DNA of 64,000 nucleotides from Teichococcus aestuarii (GCF_003116135.1 NZ_PDOA01000007.1:124001-188000), one strand, 5' to 3'; counted from the first letter of the stretch, positions 34,112 through 43,903 are shown. Numbers and translations: made by a program. The notes: generated from the letters alone by a model not told the origin.

Positions 34112-35588
34112 GGGCGGGGCGGCTTCGGAAGGTCTTCCAGGCGGTGCCGAGCCAGAGGCCGAGCACGGCCAGCGCCAGCACGGCCGCGATCGGGCGGGAG
34201 ACGAGGGTGAGCGGATCGCCCTCGCCCTTCATCAGCGTCTGGATGAAGTTGAACTCCACCACCTTGCCCAGCACCAGGCCCAGGATGGCCGGCGCCACGG
34301 GGATGTCGTTCTCCTCCATGAACCAGCCGAGCGCGCCCATCGCCAGCATCATGCCGACATCGAACAGCGCGTTGTTGATGGCGTAGGCGCCGACGATGCA
34401 GGCCACCAGGATGAAGGCCGCGATGATGCCGCGCGGCACGGCCAGGATGTGCCGCGCCGCGCGGATGACCAGCAGCCCGAGCGGGATCATCAGCAGGTTG
34501 GCCAGGATGAAGACGATGAACACGGCGTAGATCAGGTCCGGTGACTTGACGAAGATGGCCGGCCCCGGCTCCATCCCCTTCAGCACCAGCACGCCGATGA
34601 CGATGGCGGTGATGGAATCGCCCGGGATGCCGAAGACGATGGTGGGCACCCAGGCGCCGGCCAGCGCCGAGTTGTTGGAGGCGCCAGCCTCGGCCAGCCC
34701 CTCGACATGGCCGGTGCCGAACTTCTCCGGCGTGCGCGAGAATTTGCGGCTGATGGCGTAGGAGATCCAGGCGGCGATGTCCGCCCCGGCGCCAGGCAGC
34801 GCGCCGATCAGCGTGCCGACGATGTTGCCGCGCAGGATCTGCTTCCGCCAGGTCCACGCGTCGCGCATCATGCCGCGCAGCGGGCTGCTGTAGGGCGGCA
34901 CGCGCACCGTCGCGCCGCCGCGCACCGTCATCAGCCGGATCAGCTCCGGAATGGCGAAGAAGCCGATCAGCGCCGGCACGAAATCCACGCCCCCCATCAG
35001 CTCGGTGGAGCCGAAGGCGAAGCGGGTGACGCCCGTCGCCACGTCGATGCCGACGCAGGAGAGGAACAGGCCTAGCAGCAGCGCCAGCAGCCCGCGCAGC
35101 GGCGAGCCGACGGCCAGGAAGGCGGCGCAGGTGAGGCCCAGCATGCCGAGCCAGAAATACTCGGGCGAGGAGAAGCGGGTGGCGAAGATGGCCAGCGTCG
35201 GCGCCGCCATGATCAGCACCAGCGTGCCGAACACCCCGCCGATGGCGGAGGAGACCATGCACATGCCAAGGCCGCGCCAGGGCTCGCCCCGCTGCGTCAT
35301 CTTGTAGGCTTCGTCGGCATAGGCGGCGGAGGCCGGGGTGCCGGGGATGCGCAGCAGCGCCGCCGGGATGTCGCCCGAGAAGATGGCCATGGCCGTCAGC
35401 GCGACGATCGAGGCGATGGCCGGCACCGGCTCCATGAAGAAGGTGAAGGGCACCAGCAGCGCCGTGCCCATCACCGCCGTCAGCCCGGGGACGGCGCCCA
35501 GCACGATGCCAAGGCCGCTGGCGAGCAGGATGACGCCCAGCGTGCCGGGGCTCAGCACATGGCCGAAGGCGAGCAGCAGGCTGTCCAT
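34104..35588 (-). CDS. tctA: tripartite tricarboxylate transporter permease TctA
   Basis: This 494-residue membrane protein has the TctA duplication of about six plus six helices. The GAVPGLTAVMGTALLVPFTF segment lies near 31-50 and its repeat GALPGAGADIAAWISYAISR near 250-269; the PG motif occurs in both halves. ATG 35588 shares one base with the tctB stop. It forms the large channel subunit. Its C-terminal codons overlap the start of the amidohydrolase gene. Confidence 0.92.
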   Translation of the reverse strand: MDSLLLAFGHVLSPGTLGVILLASGLGIVLGAVPGLTAVMGTALLVPFTFFMEPVPAIASIVALTAMAIFSGDIPAALLRIPGTPASAAYADEAYKMTQRGEPWRGLGMCMVSSAIGGVFGTLVLIMAAPTLAIFATRFSSPEYFWLGMLGLTCAAFLAVGSPLRGLLALLLGLFLSCVGIDVATGVTRFAFGSTELMGGVDFVPALIGFFAIPELIRLMTVRGGATVRVPPYSSPLRGMMRDAWTWRKQILRGNIVGTLIGALPGAGADIAAWISYAISRKFSRTPEKFGTGHVEGLAEAGASNNSALAGAWVPTIVFGIPGDSITAIVIGVLVLKGMEPGPAIFVKSPDLIYAVFIVFILANLLMIPLGLLVIRAARHILAVPRGIIAAFILVACIVGAYAINNALFDVGMMLAMGALGWFMEENDIPVAPAILGLVLGKVVEFNFIQTLMKGEGDPLTLVSRPIAAVLALAVLGLWLGTAWKTFRSRPAHA

Positions 35589-36055
35589 CAGAGCCAGCCC
35601 TCCAGCAGGCCCGGCGGCAGCGGCACGCGCAGCACCATGACGAAGAGCAGGTGGAAGCCGATGGCGCCCAGCACCGCCGTGACCGCCGCGCGCACCGGCG
35701 CGATACCGAGGCGGAGCTGCACCGCCAGCAGGATGGCGATGGCGAGGGGGATGAAGCCCACCGTCTCGGCCAGCAGGGCGAAGAGGACGATGCTGGCCAC
35801 CAGCAGCGCCACATTGGTGGCCGCCCAGCGGTCCCGCATCCAGGCGGGGGCGCGCAGCCACGGCTCCCCCGGCTGCCGGCCGGCGGCCAGCAGCAGGCCG
35901 GTGCCGGCGGCCATCACGCCGCCGCCCAGGAGCGCGGGGAAGAACCCCGCCCCCAGCTCCTGCCCCGGCACGCCCGGCAGGCGCAGGGAGGCCGCCAGCA
36001 GCAGCCCCCCCAGCCCGAGCGTCAGCACGCCCAGCGCGCGGTCGTTCAGCCGCAT
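35588..36055 (-). CDS. tctB: tripartite tricarboxylate transporter small permease TctB
   Basis: This 155-residue protein has four predicted hydrophobic helices and the GAGFFPALLGGGVMAAG motif near 35-51, typical of TctB. It sits between tctC and tctA, 5 bp after tctC. TctB sequences are poorly conserved, so position supports the call as much as sequence. Confidence 0.85.
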   Translation of the reverse strand: MRLNDRALGVLTLGLGGLLLAASLRLPGVPGQELGAGFFPALLGGGVMAAGTGLLLAAGRQPGEPWLRAPAWMRDRWAATNVALLVASIVLFALLAETVGFIPLAIAILLAVQLRLGIAPVRAAVTAVLGAIGFHLLFVMVLRVPLPPGLLEGWL

Positions 36056-36060
36056 GTGGT

Positions 36061-37041
36061 TCAGCCCCGCGCCAGGCCCAGCTCGCCCAGCAGCGTGGCC
36101 GCCGTCCGGCCAAAGCGGGTGGTGAACTCGGCGAAGGCCTCCGGCGTCTCCCAGACCGGCACGATGCCGCGCGCGGTCATGGTCTGGCGCACCTCGGGGC
36201 GGGCATGGCCGCGGCCGGCCGCCTCGATCAGCCGGGTGCGCACCGGGGCGGGCAGGCCGCGCGGCGCCACCATCGCGAACCAGTTCTCATAGATCCAGTC
36301 GACGCCCAGCTCCTTCAGCGTCGGCACGTCGGGGAAGGAGGTCACGCGCTTCTCCGCCATCACCGCCAGCACGCGCACCTGCCCCGCCTCGACCAGCGGC
36401 TTGGCCTCGATGGGCGAGCCGGTGAAGACCGAAATGCCGCCCGCCACCAAGTCCTGCAGCGCCGGCGCGCCGCCCTGGCTCGGGATCCAGCGGATGCTGT
36501 CCGCCTCCATCCCCAGCGCCTTGGCCAGGCCGGCGGCGGCGAGGTGCCAGGAGCCGCCGGTGGAGACGCCCGAGCCGGTGAACTGTCCCTTGCGCGCCTC
36601 GCGCAGCGCCGCGGCGAAGGACTTGAAGTCCTGCCACGGCCCGTCCGCCTTCACCGTGATGCCGGCGGGGATGCTGGCGATGCGCGAGATCAGGTCGAAG
36701 CTCTGCGGCCCGATGTCGGACTGGCCCAGCGTCTTGAAGTTGACGAATTCCGAGGTGCCGCAGCCGATGGTGTAGCCATCGCGCGCGGCGTTGGCGATGG
36801 CGGCGTGGCCGACGATGCCATTGCCGCCGGTGCGGTTGACCACGTTCACCGGCTGGCCGAACTCCGGCTCCAGCCCGGAGGCGAGGATGCGCGTGACGGT
36901 GTCGGCGCCGCCGCCGGCCGCCCAGGGCACCACCATGGTGACGGGCCGGCTAGGCCAGGACTGCGCCCGCGCGCGGCCCGGCAGCAGGGCCGGCAAGGCG
37001 AGGGCTCCGGCCAGGCCGGCGAGACCACGACGTGAGATCAT
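36061..37041 (-). CDS. tctC: Bug-family (TctC) periplasmic substrate-binding protein
   Basis: This 326-residue protein has a signal peptide with a Tat-like start (ISRRGLAGLAGALAL) ending near AQSWPS at residue 28. It carries PVTMVVPWAAGGGADTVTRILA near 33-54 and GGNGIVGHAAIANA near 73-86, both Bug hallmarks. The AGGAGGAGG ribosome-binding site is 8 bp upstream. It captures the carboxylate or lactone for TctAB. It is divergent from the GntR regulator gene. Confidence 0.9.
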   Translation of the reverse strand: MISRRGLAGLAGALALPALLPGRARAQSWPSRPVTMVVPWAAGGGADTVTRILASGLEPEFGQPVNVVNRTGGNGIVGHAAIANAARDGYTIGCGTSEFVNFKTLGQSDIGPQSFDLISRIASIPAGITVKADGPWQDFKSFAAALREARKGQFTGSGVSTGGSWHLAAAGLAKALGMEADSIRWIPSQGGAPALQDLVAGGISVFTGSPIEAKPLVEAGQVRVLAVMAEKRVTSFPDVPTLKELGVDWIYENWFAMVAPRGLPAPVRTRLIEAAGRGHARPEVRQTMTARGIVPVWETPEAFAEFTTRFGRTAATLLGELGLARG

Positions 37042-37278
37042 TCTTGTTCCTCCTCCTCATGACGGGTGGCGCGGGAATGGCTGCCCCGGACCACGCATCC
37101 ATGTCTCCCCTCCTCCCATGCGGCCGGGCCGGTTCGTCCGGTGCGTGGCGGAGGAATTTTTTGTCGGAGTTTTGTGCTCTGTATGTAGTATGATTGCAAG
37201 AGGCATCGCATCGCCGCCGCCGATGCGGCATAATGCGCCGGGCGGCGCCCTTTCCGCTGCAGGAACAAGACCCTATCG
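37042..37278. promoter_or_regulatory. divergent promoter region tctC / GntR regulator
   Basis: The 237-bp region becomes AT-rich at 37155-37200. TCTGTATGTAGTATGATTG (37178-37196) resembles the TGTAT-type half-sites bound by FCD-class GntR regulators. It is a reasonable operator for the GntR product at 37279, but no perfect palindrome was seen. Confidence 0.35.
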
Positions 37279-37980
37279 ATGCAAGACGCCGACCTCGCGC
37301 CCAGCACTGCCGCCTCTTCCGCCGGGGCCGCCGAGAACGCGCCCATCGCCCGGCAGACGCTGCACGAGCAGGTGGCGAGCCGGCTGCGGGACATGGTGAC
37401 CGATGGCCGGCTGGCGCCTGGCCAGCGCATCAACGAGGTGGCGCTGGGCCAGACGCTCGGCGTCTCCCGCACGCCGCTGCGCGAGGCGCTGAAGACCCTG
37501 GCCGGGGAAGGGCTGGTGGAGCTGGTGCCGGCGCGCGGCGCCGTGGTGCGCGCCTTCACCATGCAGGACGTGGCGGAGAGCATGGAGGTGCTGAAGGTGC
37601 TGGAGCAGCAGGCCGCCCGCCGCGCCTGCGAGCACGCCCCGGAGGCGGAGATCGGCCGCATCCTCGCGCTGCACGCGATGATGCGCGAGCGCTACGCGGC
37701 GCGCGACCGGCTGCCCTACTTCAAGCTGAACCAGGCCGTGCACTCAGCCATCGTCGCCGCCTCGGGCAACCAGACCCTGGCACGGCATTACGACATGCTG
37801 CAGGCGCAGATGAAGCGTATCCGCTTCATCGGCCATGAGGGGGCGGACAAATGGGCCGCCGCCATGGCCGAGCATGAGGAGATGATGGAATGCCTCGCGC
37901 GGCGCGACGGCGCCGGGCTGGCCGCGGTGGTCGGCCGCCACCATGACAGGGGCGTGGAGCGCATGCGCGGCTCCCTGTAG
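37279..37980 (+). CDS. GntR family transcriptional regulator, FCD domain
   Basis: This 233-residue regulator has an N-terminal winged helix (TLHEQVASRLRDMVTDGRLAPGQRINEVALG at about 27-57, then SRTPLREALKTLAGEGLV near 63-80). A C-terminal FCD ligand domain follows, with the metal-binding pattern Asp/His...HxxxxxA (NQAVHSAIVAASGN near 152-165 and the EMMECLARRD helix). It is divergent from tctCBA and the amidohydrolase and probably represses them in response to their substrate. Confidence 0.88.
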   Translation: MQDADLAPSTAASSAGAAENAPIARQTLHEQVASRLRDMVTDGRLAPGQRINEVALGQTLGVSRTPLREALKTLAGEGLVELVPARGAVVRAFTMQDVAESMEVLKVLEQQAARRACEHAPEAEIGRILALHAMMRERYAARDRLPYFKLNQAVHSAIVAASGNQTLARHYDMLQAQMKRIRFIGHEGADKWAAAMAEHEEMMECLARRDGAGLAAVVGRHHDRGVERMRGSL

Positions 37981-38067
37981 CCACCTTTGCGCTGCGGGAG
38001 CCGCGCCGGCCGGGCTCCGTGGCAACGCCGCCCGGGTGAGGCGCAGCGCCGGCTGTGACAGCGCGCG

Positions 38068-38096
38068 TTTTGCCTTATAAGGCCATTGATGGAATA
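38068..38096 (+). promoter_or_regulatory. candidate promoter with CCTTATAAGG palindrome
   Basis: TTGCCT (38068-38073), a 17-bp spacer and AATAAT (38091-38096) form a good sigma-70-like promoter 61 bp before the histidine kinase start. CCTTATAAGG (38071-38080), a perfect 10-bp palindrome, overlaps the -35 and could be an operator. Confidence 0.45.
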
Positions 38097-38156
38097 ATCT
38101 GCTGTCATAGGCAGTGATATCCGCGTTCATCCGCCATTGGGGGAGGGGGATGCCTC

Positions 38157-40472
38157 GTGGAGCGTGTGGGTCGGAGCGACATGCCTGATCTCGGCAGCAG
38201 AAGCCGGAACCTCCTGTCCCGCCGCCTGCTCTGGAGCGGAGCTTTCTGCGGATGGCTGTTCTGCTCCCTCGCGGCCTGGTGGGTTGCGGAGCATTCGGCC
38301 GCCCGGATCGACCGGGAGGCACGCAGCGCCGCGCTGGCACGGGTGGAGGTGGCGGCGGAGGCGGTGCAGCAGAACATGCTGCGGCTGCTGGAGGCCGTCC
38401 ACGGCCTGTACGACCTCGCCCAGACCCGCCAGAACCTGGTGGCGGAGCACCGGGGGACGATGGCCGTCATGCTGGAGCAGCACCTCGCCTCCGTCGCCGA
38501 GGCCGGTCGCTTCGGGCTGCTGCAGGTGGGGGTGATCGGCGCCGATGGATGGCTGGCCTGGTCCTCCGTGCCGGGCTGGGACCGCGTCTATCTGGGCGAC
38601 CGGGAGCATTTCACCGTCCATCTCAACCGTCCTCCGGCGCTGTTCGTCAGCAAGCCGCTGGTCGGGCGCGCCTCGGGGCGCTGGAGCGTGCAGTTCACCC
38701 GGCCGTTGCAGAGCCTGACCGGCGGCTTCGGCGGCGTGGTGGTGGTCTCGATCGATCCGCTGAAGCTGTCGGAGGATCTCGCCCTGCTGCGCAAAGGCAC
38801 GGAGGGCTCGTCGCTCCTGCTGCGCGAGGATGGCGGGGTGCTGGCCTACAGCCACGATGTCGGGCCCCTGCTGGGAAAGAGCCTCGGCGCCAAATCGGCC
38901 CTGTTCCAGCTCCATTCCGCCCGTCCGGCAGGCAGCTTCGAGACGGTCAGCATCATCGACGGCCGGCCCAAATTCGTCGGCTTCCGCAAGCTGGCGGAGG
39001 CGCCGATCATTGTCTGCGCGGCCATGGATGTTGAGTCCGAGATGGCGGCGACGGCCTTCGTGGCGCCCTCCCTGCGGGTCGCGGCGGCGGCCTTCGCGGC
39101 GCTGCTGCTGGCCACCATGGCGCTCGGCCTGCTGTGGCTCGACCGCCGCCGTGCCCTGCGCGACCTGAAGCGCGCCCGGCGGGAGAACGAGGCGGCGATG
39201 CAGCGCCTCTCCCAATCCGACCGGATGGAGGCGCTGGGCCGGCTGGCGGGCGGCATCGCGCATGACTTCAACAACATCCTCCAGGCCGTGCTGGGCGGCA
39301 CCAAGCTGATCAGCCGCCGGTCCAAGGACGCCGCCCAGGTCGAGCGGCTGGCGCGGATGATCACCGAGGCGGCGGAGCGCGGCGCCTCCGTCTCGCGCCG
39401 CCTGCTCACCTTCGCGCGGCGGGCCGAGCTGCATGCCACGCCCGTCCAGGTGGGCGAGCTGCTGGCCGGGCTGCACGAGATCCTCAGCCATACGCTGGGA
39501 CCCTCCGTGCAGGTGCGGCTGTCCATCGCCCCGGACCTGCCCCCCGCCCTGCTGGACCGCGGGCAGCTCGAGACGGTGCTGATCAACCTCGCGGTGAATG
39601 CGCGGGACGCGATGGAGCCGATGGGCGGCGGCCAGCTGACCCTGGCGGTCTCGATGGACACGCTGGCGGCCGCGCGCGCGCAGGCAGCGGGCCTGAGGTC
39701 CGGTCCCTACCTGCGGCTGGAAGTGGCCGACACCGGCATCGGCATGGATGCGGCGACGCTCGGCCGCGCCATGGAGCCCTTTTTCACCACCAAGCCGAAG
39801 GGCAAGGGCACCGGCCTCGGCCTGGCCATGGCCAAGGGCTTCGCCGAGCAATCCGGCGGCATGCTCGTCATCGACAGCCAGCCCAGGCGTGGCACCATCG
39901 TGCGGCTCTGGCTGCCGGTGCCCGAGATTCCGGTGCCTGAGGTGCCGGTGCCTAAGGTGCCGGCCTCCGGGCCGGCCCCTGGCGCGCCGCTGACCGGCCA
40001 GGGCGACGTGGCGGAGGACCCCGCGGAAGCGCCGGCGGAAACGCCCACCGGGCGCCTCCTCCTGGTGGATGACGAGGCCAGCCTGCGCGAGACGCTGGCC
40101 GCCTGCCTGCGCGAGCAGGGCCATGCGGTGCTGGAGGCGGAGTCCGGCGTCGCCGCCCTGGCGCAGCTTTCCGCCGCGCGGCACATCGACATCCTGGTCA
40201 CCGATCTGGCAATGCCCGGGATGGACGGGCTCGCCCTGCTGGATGCGGTGCGGCAGCGCCTGCCCGCGCTGCCGGCGCTGCTGTTCACCGGCTTCGCCGG
40301 GGATGCCAGCGTCGCGGCCTTCACCGATGCGGCGCGCTCCGGCCCCTTCGCGGTGCTGCGCAAGCCGGCCTCGCCGGATGCCGTCATTGCGCAGGTGGGC
40401 GTGCTGCTGGCGGCCAGCCGCGTGCATGGCCCGCAGCAGGATCGACGGCAGGAGAAGGCCTGCGACGCCTGA
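38157..40472 (+). CDS. hybrid sensor histidine kinase with C-terminal receiver
   Basis: This 771-residue protein has a membrane helix at 25-45, a periplasmic sensor of about 255 residues (Cache-like, with a YLGDREHFTVHL segment near 148) and a second helix near 303-325. Then follow HisKA (GGIAHDFNNIL, His369), the ATPase domain (NLAVNARDAM near 480, DTGIGMD near 525, GKGTGLGLAM near 555), a Pro-Val-rich linker and a receiver domain with the phospho-acceptor Asp683 (LVTDLAMPGMDG). GTG 38157 is preferred because GGGAGGGGG precedes it; ATG 38181 is possible. No response regulator with an output domain is adjacent. Confidence 0.88.
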   Translation: MERVGRSDMPDLGSRSRNLLSRRLLWSGAFCGWLFCSLAAWWVAEHSAARIDREARSAALARVEVAAEAVQQNMLRLLEAVHGLYDLAQTRQNLVAEHRGTMAVMLEQHLASVAEAGRFGLLQVGVIGADGWLAWSSVPGWDRVYLGDREHFTVHLNRPPALFVSKPLVGRASGRWSVQFTRPLQSLTGGFGGVVVVSIDPLKLSEDLALLRKGTEGSSLLLREDGGVLAYSHDVGPLLGKSLGAKSALFQLHSARPAGSFETVSIIDGRPKFVGFRKLAEAPIIVCAAMDVESEMAATAFVAPSLRVAAAAFAALLLATMALGLLWLDRRRALRDLKRARRENEAAMQRLSQSDRMEALGRLAGGIAHDFNNILQAVLGGTKLISRRSKDAAQVERLARMITEAAERGASVSRRLLTFARRAELHATPVQVGELLAGLHEILSHTLGPSVQVRLSIAPDLPPALLDRGQLETVLINLAVNARDAMEPMGGGQLTLAVSMDTLAAARAQAAGLRSGPYLRLEVADTGIGMDAATLGRAMEPFFTTKPKGKGTGLGLAMAKGFAEQSGGMLVIDSQPRRGTIVRLWLPVPEIPVPEVPVPKVPASGPAPGAPLTGQGDVAEDPAEAPAETPTGRLLLVDDEASLRETLAACLREQGHAVLEAESGVAALAQLSAARHIDILVTDLAMPGMDGLALLDAVRQRLPALPALLFTGFAGDASVAAFTDAARSGPFAVLRKPASPDAVIAQVGVLLAASRVHGPQQDRRQEKACDA

Positions 40473-40577
40473 GCCGCCCCGCCAGGCGGACGGACTTTCG
40501 CCGCGCCCCGCCTGCGGGCAGAATGGGAACAAAGGAGGGCCGCATGGCACAGAGGCGAAGCTGCTCCGGTGCGTGGC

Positions 40578-41381
40578 ATGGCTGAGGCGCCGGTTCCCGA
40601 GGCGGCCATGTCCGATGCGCCGGCGCTCAGCGTCGAAGGCTTCGAGGGGCCGCTCGATTTCCTGCTTGAGATGGTGCGGCGGCACCGGGTCGATCTGGGC
40701 CGGCTGTCCATCGTGACACTGACCGACCAGTTCGTCGCCGCGCTGGAGACCAGCGCCGGCCGCGTGCCGCTGGAGCGGCGCACCGCCTGGGTGGTCATGG
40801 CCAGTGACCTCATCCTGCTGCGGTCGCAGCTGCTGACCCCGGCGAGCCTGGCCGAGGCGGCACAGGCGGAGCAGGAGGCGGAGCGCCGACTGGAGATGCT
40901 GAGCGAGCTGGCACGGATGCGCGCCGCCGCCGCCTGGCTGGCCGCAAGGCCGCAGCTGCGGCAGGAGGTGCATGGCCGGGGCGATGTCCGGCGTGCCGCG
41001 CGCCCGCAGCCGGAGCTGCTGCTGGCCTTCCTGGAGGCCACGCTGGTGCTGCTGGAAGGCCGCCCGCGCTCCGGCAGCGGGGCGGAGGCCGCCGCCCCGG
41101 CACGCGTGGCGCCGCTCGACCTCTGGCGCATCCCGGAGGCGCTCGAGCGGCTGCGGGCCCTGCTGGCCGGGCGCCCCATGCCCCTGCCGCTGGCCGAGGC
41201 GCTGCCGCCCGCCGCGCCCGCCGGCCGCCCGGCGGGCCGGCTGCGCCGCCGTTCGGCCTGGGCCAGCACCTTCCTGGCCGGGCTCGAGCTGGAGCGGCTG
41301 GGCGAGGCAACGCTGTCCCAGGCCGCGCCCTTCGGCGCCATCGCGCTGCACGCCGCCCCGGCGGACCGGGCGGCGGCCTGA
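40578..41381 (+). CDS. scpA: segregation and condensation protein A (ScpA)
   Basis: This 267-residue kleisin-type protein has the N-terminal [22 protein letters not shown] segment at about 21-42 that binds SMC. The C-terminal winged helix ends in [26 protein letters not shown] near 231-256. It should link SMC heads in chromosome condensation. scpB, usually next to scpA, is absent from the window. The start could be ATG 40578 or GTG 40569. It may be a second copy, or scpA may simply be separated here. Confidence 0.8.
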   Translation: MAEAPVPEAAMSDAPALSVEGFEGPLDFLLEMVRRHRVDLGRLSIVTLTDQFVAALETSAGRVPLERRTAWVVMASDLILLRSQLLTPASLAEAAQAEQEAERRLEMLSELARMRAAAAWLAARPQLRQEVHGRGDVRRAARPQPELLLAFLEATLVLLEGRPRSGSGAEAAAPARVAPLDLWRIPEALERLRALLAGRPMPLPLAEALPPAAPAGRPAGRLRRRSAWASTFLAGLELERLGEATLSQAAPFGAIALHAAPADRAAA

Positions 41382-41420
41382 AGCCTTTTCCGCTCGCACC
41401 GGCTCACGGAAAAGGCTTTT
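41381..41420 (+). terminator. hairpin terminator after scpA
   Basis: A perfect 12-bp inverted repeat, AAGCCTTTTCCG (41381-41392) with its complement at 41407-41418, has a 14-base loop and ends in TTTT. It follows the scpA stop directly and precedes the convergent pirin gene. Confidence 0.75.
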
Positions 41421-41482
41421 GGCTCGTCGTTTCCACGAGCATCTTCACGCGGTCAGGCGAAGCGGCCCGCTTGCGATCCGCT

Positions 41483-42454
41483 CTAGCTTGTCGGGGAGCC
41501 GGCGGCGGGAGACTGCACGCCGGCCCGCACCCGCAGGCGCTCCTCCGGCAGGGGGATGAACTCCTGCTCGTCGCCGGGCACCTTGGCGAAGCGGCCGGAC
41601 TTCCAGTCCGCCTTGGCCTGCTCGATGCGCTCGCGCGAGGAGGAGACGAAGTTCCAGAACAGGTAGCGCGGCCCGTCCATCGCCGCGCCGCCCAGCAGCA
41701 GCAGCCGGGCGCCGCGCGGGCCGGCCCGCAGCGCCAGGCGGTCCCCCGCGCGGAACACCAGCATGCGGCCGGGATCGAACGCCTCGCCCGCCACGCTCAC
41801 CGAACCCTCCAGCACATAGGCGGCGCGTTCCTCATGGTGGTCGGGCAGGGGCAGGGCGGCCCCGGCGGCGAGCACCGCATCGGCGTAGAACAGCCCGTCC
41901 TGGCCGCCGGCGGGGGAGCGCCCGCCCCAGCCTTCGCCGGCGATCAGCCGCAGGCGCAGCCCCGGCTCCTCCAGCACGGGGAGGGCGGCGGCAGGATGAT
42001 GCGCGAAATCCGGCGCGCGCTCCTCCTGCGCCTTCGGCAGCGCCACCCAGGACTGGATGCCGAACAGCCGGCTGCCACTGGCGCGCAGCGCCGGGGCGGT
42101 GCGCTCGGAATGGGCGATGCCGCGGCCCGCCGTCATCCAGTTCACGTCGCCCGGCCGGATGGGCTGGTCGCTGCCCAGGCTGTCCTTGTGCTGGATGGCG
42201 CCCTCGAACAGGTAGGTGACGGTGGAGAGGCCGATATGCGGGTGTGGCCGCACATCCAGCCCGCGCCCGGAGAGGAACTCGCCGGGGCCCATCTGGTCGA
42301 AGAAGATGAAGGGGCCGACCATCTGCCGCCCCCGCGCCGGCAGGGCGCGGCGGACCTCGAAGCCGCCCACGTCATGCGCCCGCGGCAGCAGCACGGCTTC
42401 CACCCCCGCCGGCAGGGGCGGCAGCTTCCCGGCAGGGTCGTTCTCAACGCTCAT
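41483..42454 (-). CDS. pirin family protein
   Basis: This 323-residue bicupin has the pirin metal site: [15 protein letters not shown], given here as the HPHIG pair of histidines near 72-76, followed by HSERT near 115-119 with the Glu. The N-terminal cupin is well conserved and the C-terminal cupin ends in a phosphate-like tail. Some bacterial pirins are quercetin dioxygenases, others redox sensors. ATG 42454 is preferred over the longer frame start at 42484. It is divergent from the alcohol dehydrogenase. Function unproven. Confidence 0.85.
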   Translation of the reverse strand: MSVENDPAGKLPPLPAGVEAVLLPRAHDVGGFEVRRALPARGRQMVGPFIFFDQMGPGEFLSGRGLDVRPHPHIGLSTVTYLFEGAIQHKDSLGSDQPIRPGDVNWMTAGRGIAHSERTAPALRASGSRLFGIQSWVALPKAQEERAPDFAHHPAAALPVLEEPGLRLRLIAGEGWGGRSPAGGQDGLFYADAVLAAGAALPLPDHHEERAAYVLEGSVSVAGEAFDPGRMLVFRAGDRLALRAGPRGARLLLLGGAAMDGPRYLFWNFVSSSRERIEQAKADWKSGRFAKVPGDEQEFIPLPEERLRVRAGVQSPAAGSPTS

Positions 42455-42650
42455 GACCAGCCCTCCCGTGCGAAGGCCCAGCATGGGGGAGGCGGCGCCC
42501 GCCCCGCAAGCCCGGCGCCGGCCGGTCTGTTCCGCTTCCGCTCAGAACCGGGGGGGCGCCGGCGGGCACCGGTGCGGGAGGCCATGGGACACGAGCCCCA
42601 GCGCCTGGAAACGGGGACTGGCAGGCCACGTGAACCTTGCGCTGCGCCGT

Positions 42651-42660
42651 GGGTTAACCC
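42651..42660. promoter_or_regulatory. palindrome GGGTTAACCC upstream of the alcohol dehydrogenase
   Basis: A perfect 10-bp palindrome ends 22 bp before the ATG at 42683. Placed between the divergent pirin and dehydrogenase genes it could be a regulator site; it is short enough to occur by chance. Confidence 0.25.
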
Positions 42661-42682
42661 CCCGCAAGCAAGGGAGCTGCCG

Positions 42683-43852
42683 ATGAAAGCGCTGACATGG
42701 CATGGCAAGGGCGACATCCGGTGCGACAGCGTGCCGGACCCCCGGATCGAGCATCCGCGCGATGCCATCATCAAGGTCACGGCCTGCGCGATCTGCGGCT
42801 CGGACCTGCACCTGTTCGACGGCGTGATGCCCTCGATGAAGAGCGGCGACGTGCTCGGCCATGAGACGATGGGCGAGGTGGTCGAGGTCGGGCCCGAGAC
42901 CAAGAACCTGAAGGTGGGGGACCGGGTGGTGGTGCCCTTCACCATCTCCTGCGGCGAGTGCTTCTTCTGCAAGCGCGGCTTCTACTCCGGCTGCGAGCGC
43001 AGCAACCCCAACCGCGCCATGGCCGAGAAGATGTGGGGCCACTCGCCGGCGGGCCTGTTCGGCTACTCGCACATGCTGGGCGGCTATGCGGGCGGGCAGG
43101 CGGAATACCTGCGCGTGCCCTATGCCGATGTCGGCCCGATCAAGGTGCCCTCGCACCTGACGGACGAGCAGGTGCTGTTCCTGTCGGACATCTTCCCCAC
43201 CGGCTACATGGCGGCGGATTTCTGCAACATCCAGCAGGGCGACACCATCGCCATCTGGGGCTGCGGGCCGGTGGGCCTCATGGCCATCCGCAGCGCCTTC
43301 CTGCTCGGCGCGGGGCGCGTCATCGCCATCGACACGGTGCCGGAGCGGCTGGCGATGGCGCGGCAGGCCGGCGCGCTCACCCTCGACTTCCATGACGAGG
43401 ACATCTACGAGCGCATCCAGGACCTGACGAATGGCCGCGGCGCTGATGCCTGCATCGACGCGGTGGGCACCGAGGCGGATGGCACGGCCAGCATCGATTC
43501 CGTGGTCGACCGGGTGAAGGCCGCCGTCTATCTGGGCACCGACCGGCCGCATGTGCTGCGCCAGGCCATCCATTGCTGCCGCAACTTCGGCACTGTCTCC
43601 ATTGTCGGCGTCTATGGCGGGCTGCTGGACAAGGTGCCGATGGGTTCGGCCATCAACCGGGGCCTCACCTTCCGCATGGCGCAGACCCCGGTGCAGCACT
43701 ACATGCCGAAGCTGCTGGAGCGCATCGAGAAGGGGGAGATCGACCCCTCCTTCATCATCACCCACCGCGCCGGCCTGGAAGACGGCCCCGAGCTCTACAA
43801 GAAGTTCCGCGACAAGCAGGATGGCTGCGTGAAGGTCGTCCTCAAGCCCTGA
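42683..43852 (+). CDS. zinc-dependent alcohol dehydrogenase family protein
   Basis: This 389-residue medium-chain dehydrogenase has catalytic zinc ligands in CAICGSDLH (Cys37 region) and GHETMGEV (His/Glu near 59-60). The structural zinc cluster is [16 protein letters not shown] near 90-105. The Rossmann motif is [21 protein letters not shown], with a GxGxxG-type glycine run near 193-198. It resembles the glutathione-independent formaldehyde dehydrogenase branch. It is a single-gene unit ending at a strong terminator. Confidence 0.87.
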   Translation: MKALTWHGKGDIRCDSVPDPRIEHPRDAIIKVTACAICGSDLHLFDGVMPSMKSGDVLGHETMGEVVEVGPETKNLKVGDRVVVPFTISCGECFFCKRGFYSGCERSNPNRAMAEKMWGHSPAGLFGYSHMLGGYAGGQAEYLRVPYADVGPIKVPSHLTDEQVLFLSDIFPTGYMAADFCNIQQGDTIAIWGCGPVGLMAIRSAFLLGAGRVIAIDTVPERLAMARQAGALTLDFHDEDIYERIQDLTNGRGADACIDAVGTEADGTASIDSVVDRVKAAVYLGTDRPHVLRQAIHCCRNFGTVSIVGVYGGLLDKVPMGSAINRGLTFRMAQTPVQHYMPKLLERIEKGEIDPSFIITHRAGLEDGPELYKKFRDKQDGCVKVVLKP

Positions 43853-43868
43853 GCCGAGGGGCGAGATG

Positions 43869-43902
43869 GAAAGGGCGGGGGGAGCGATCCCCCCGCCCTT
43901 TC
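43869..43902. terminator. hairpin terminator between dehydrogenase genes
   Basis: A perfect 14-bp inverted repeat, GAAAGGGCGGGGGG (43869-43882) and its complement (43889-43902), has loop AGCGAT and is followed by TTC. It lies between the convergent alcohol and PQQ dehydrogenases and can serve both strands. Confidence 0.8.
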
Positions 43903-43903
43903 T

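Noticed and set aside
37178-37196. TGTAT half-sites as a shared operator with the region at 29601-29621
   Set aside because: The similarity is short and imperfect, without a clear palindrome, so it is only mentioned as a low-confidence site.
38127-41399. Open frame of about 1090 codons on the minus strand
   Set aside because: It is the antisense shadow of the hybrid kinase and scpA genes; no domains or ribosome-binding site.
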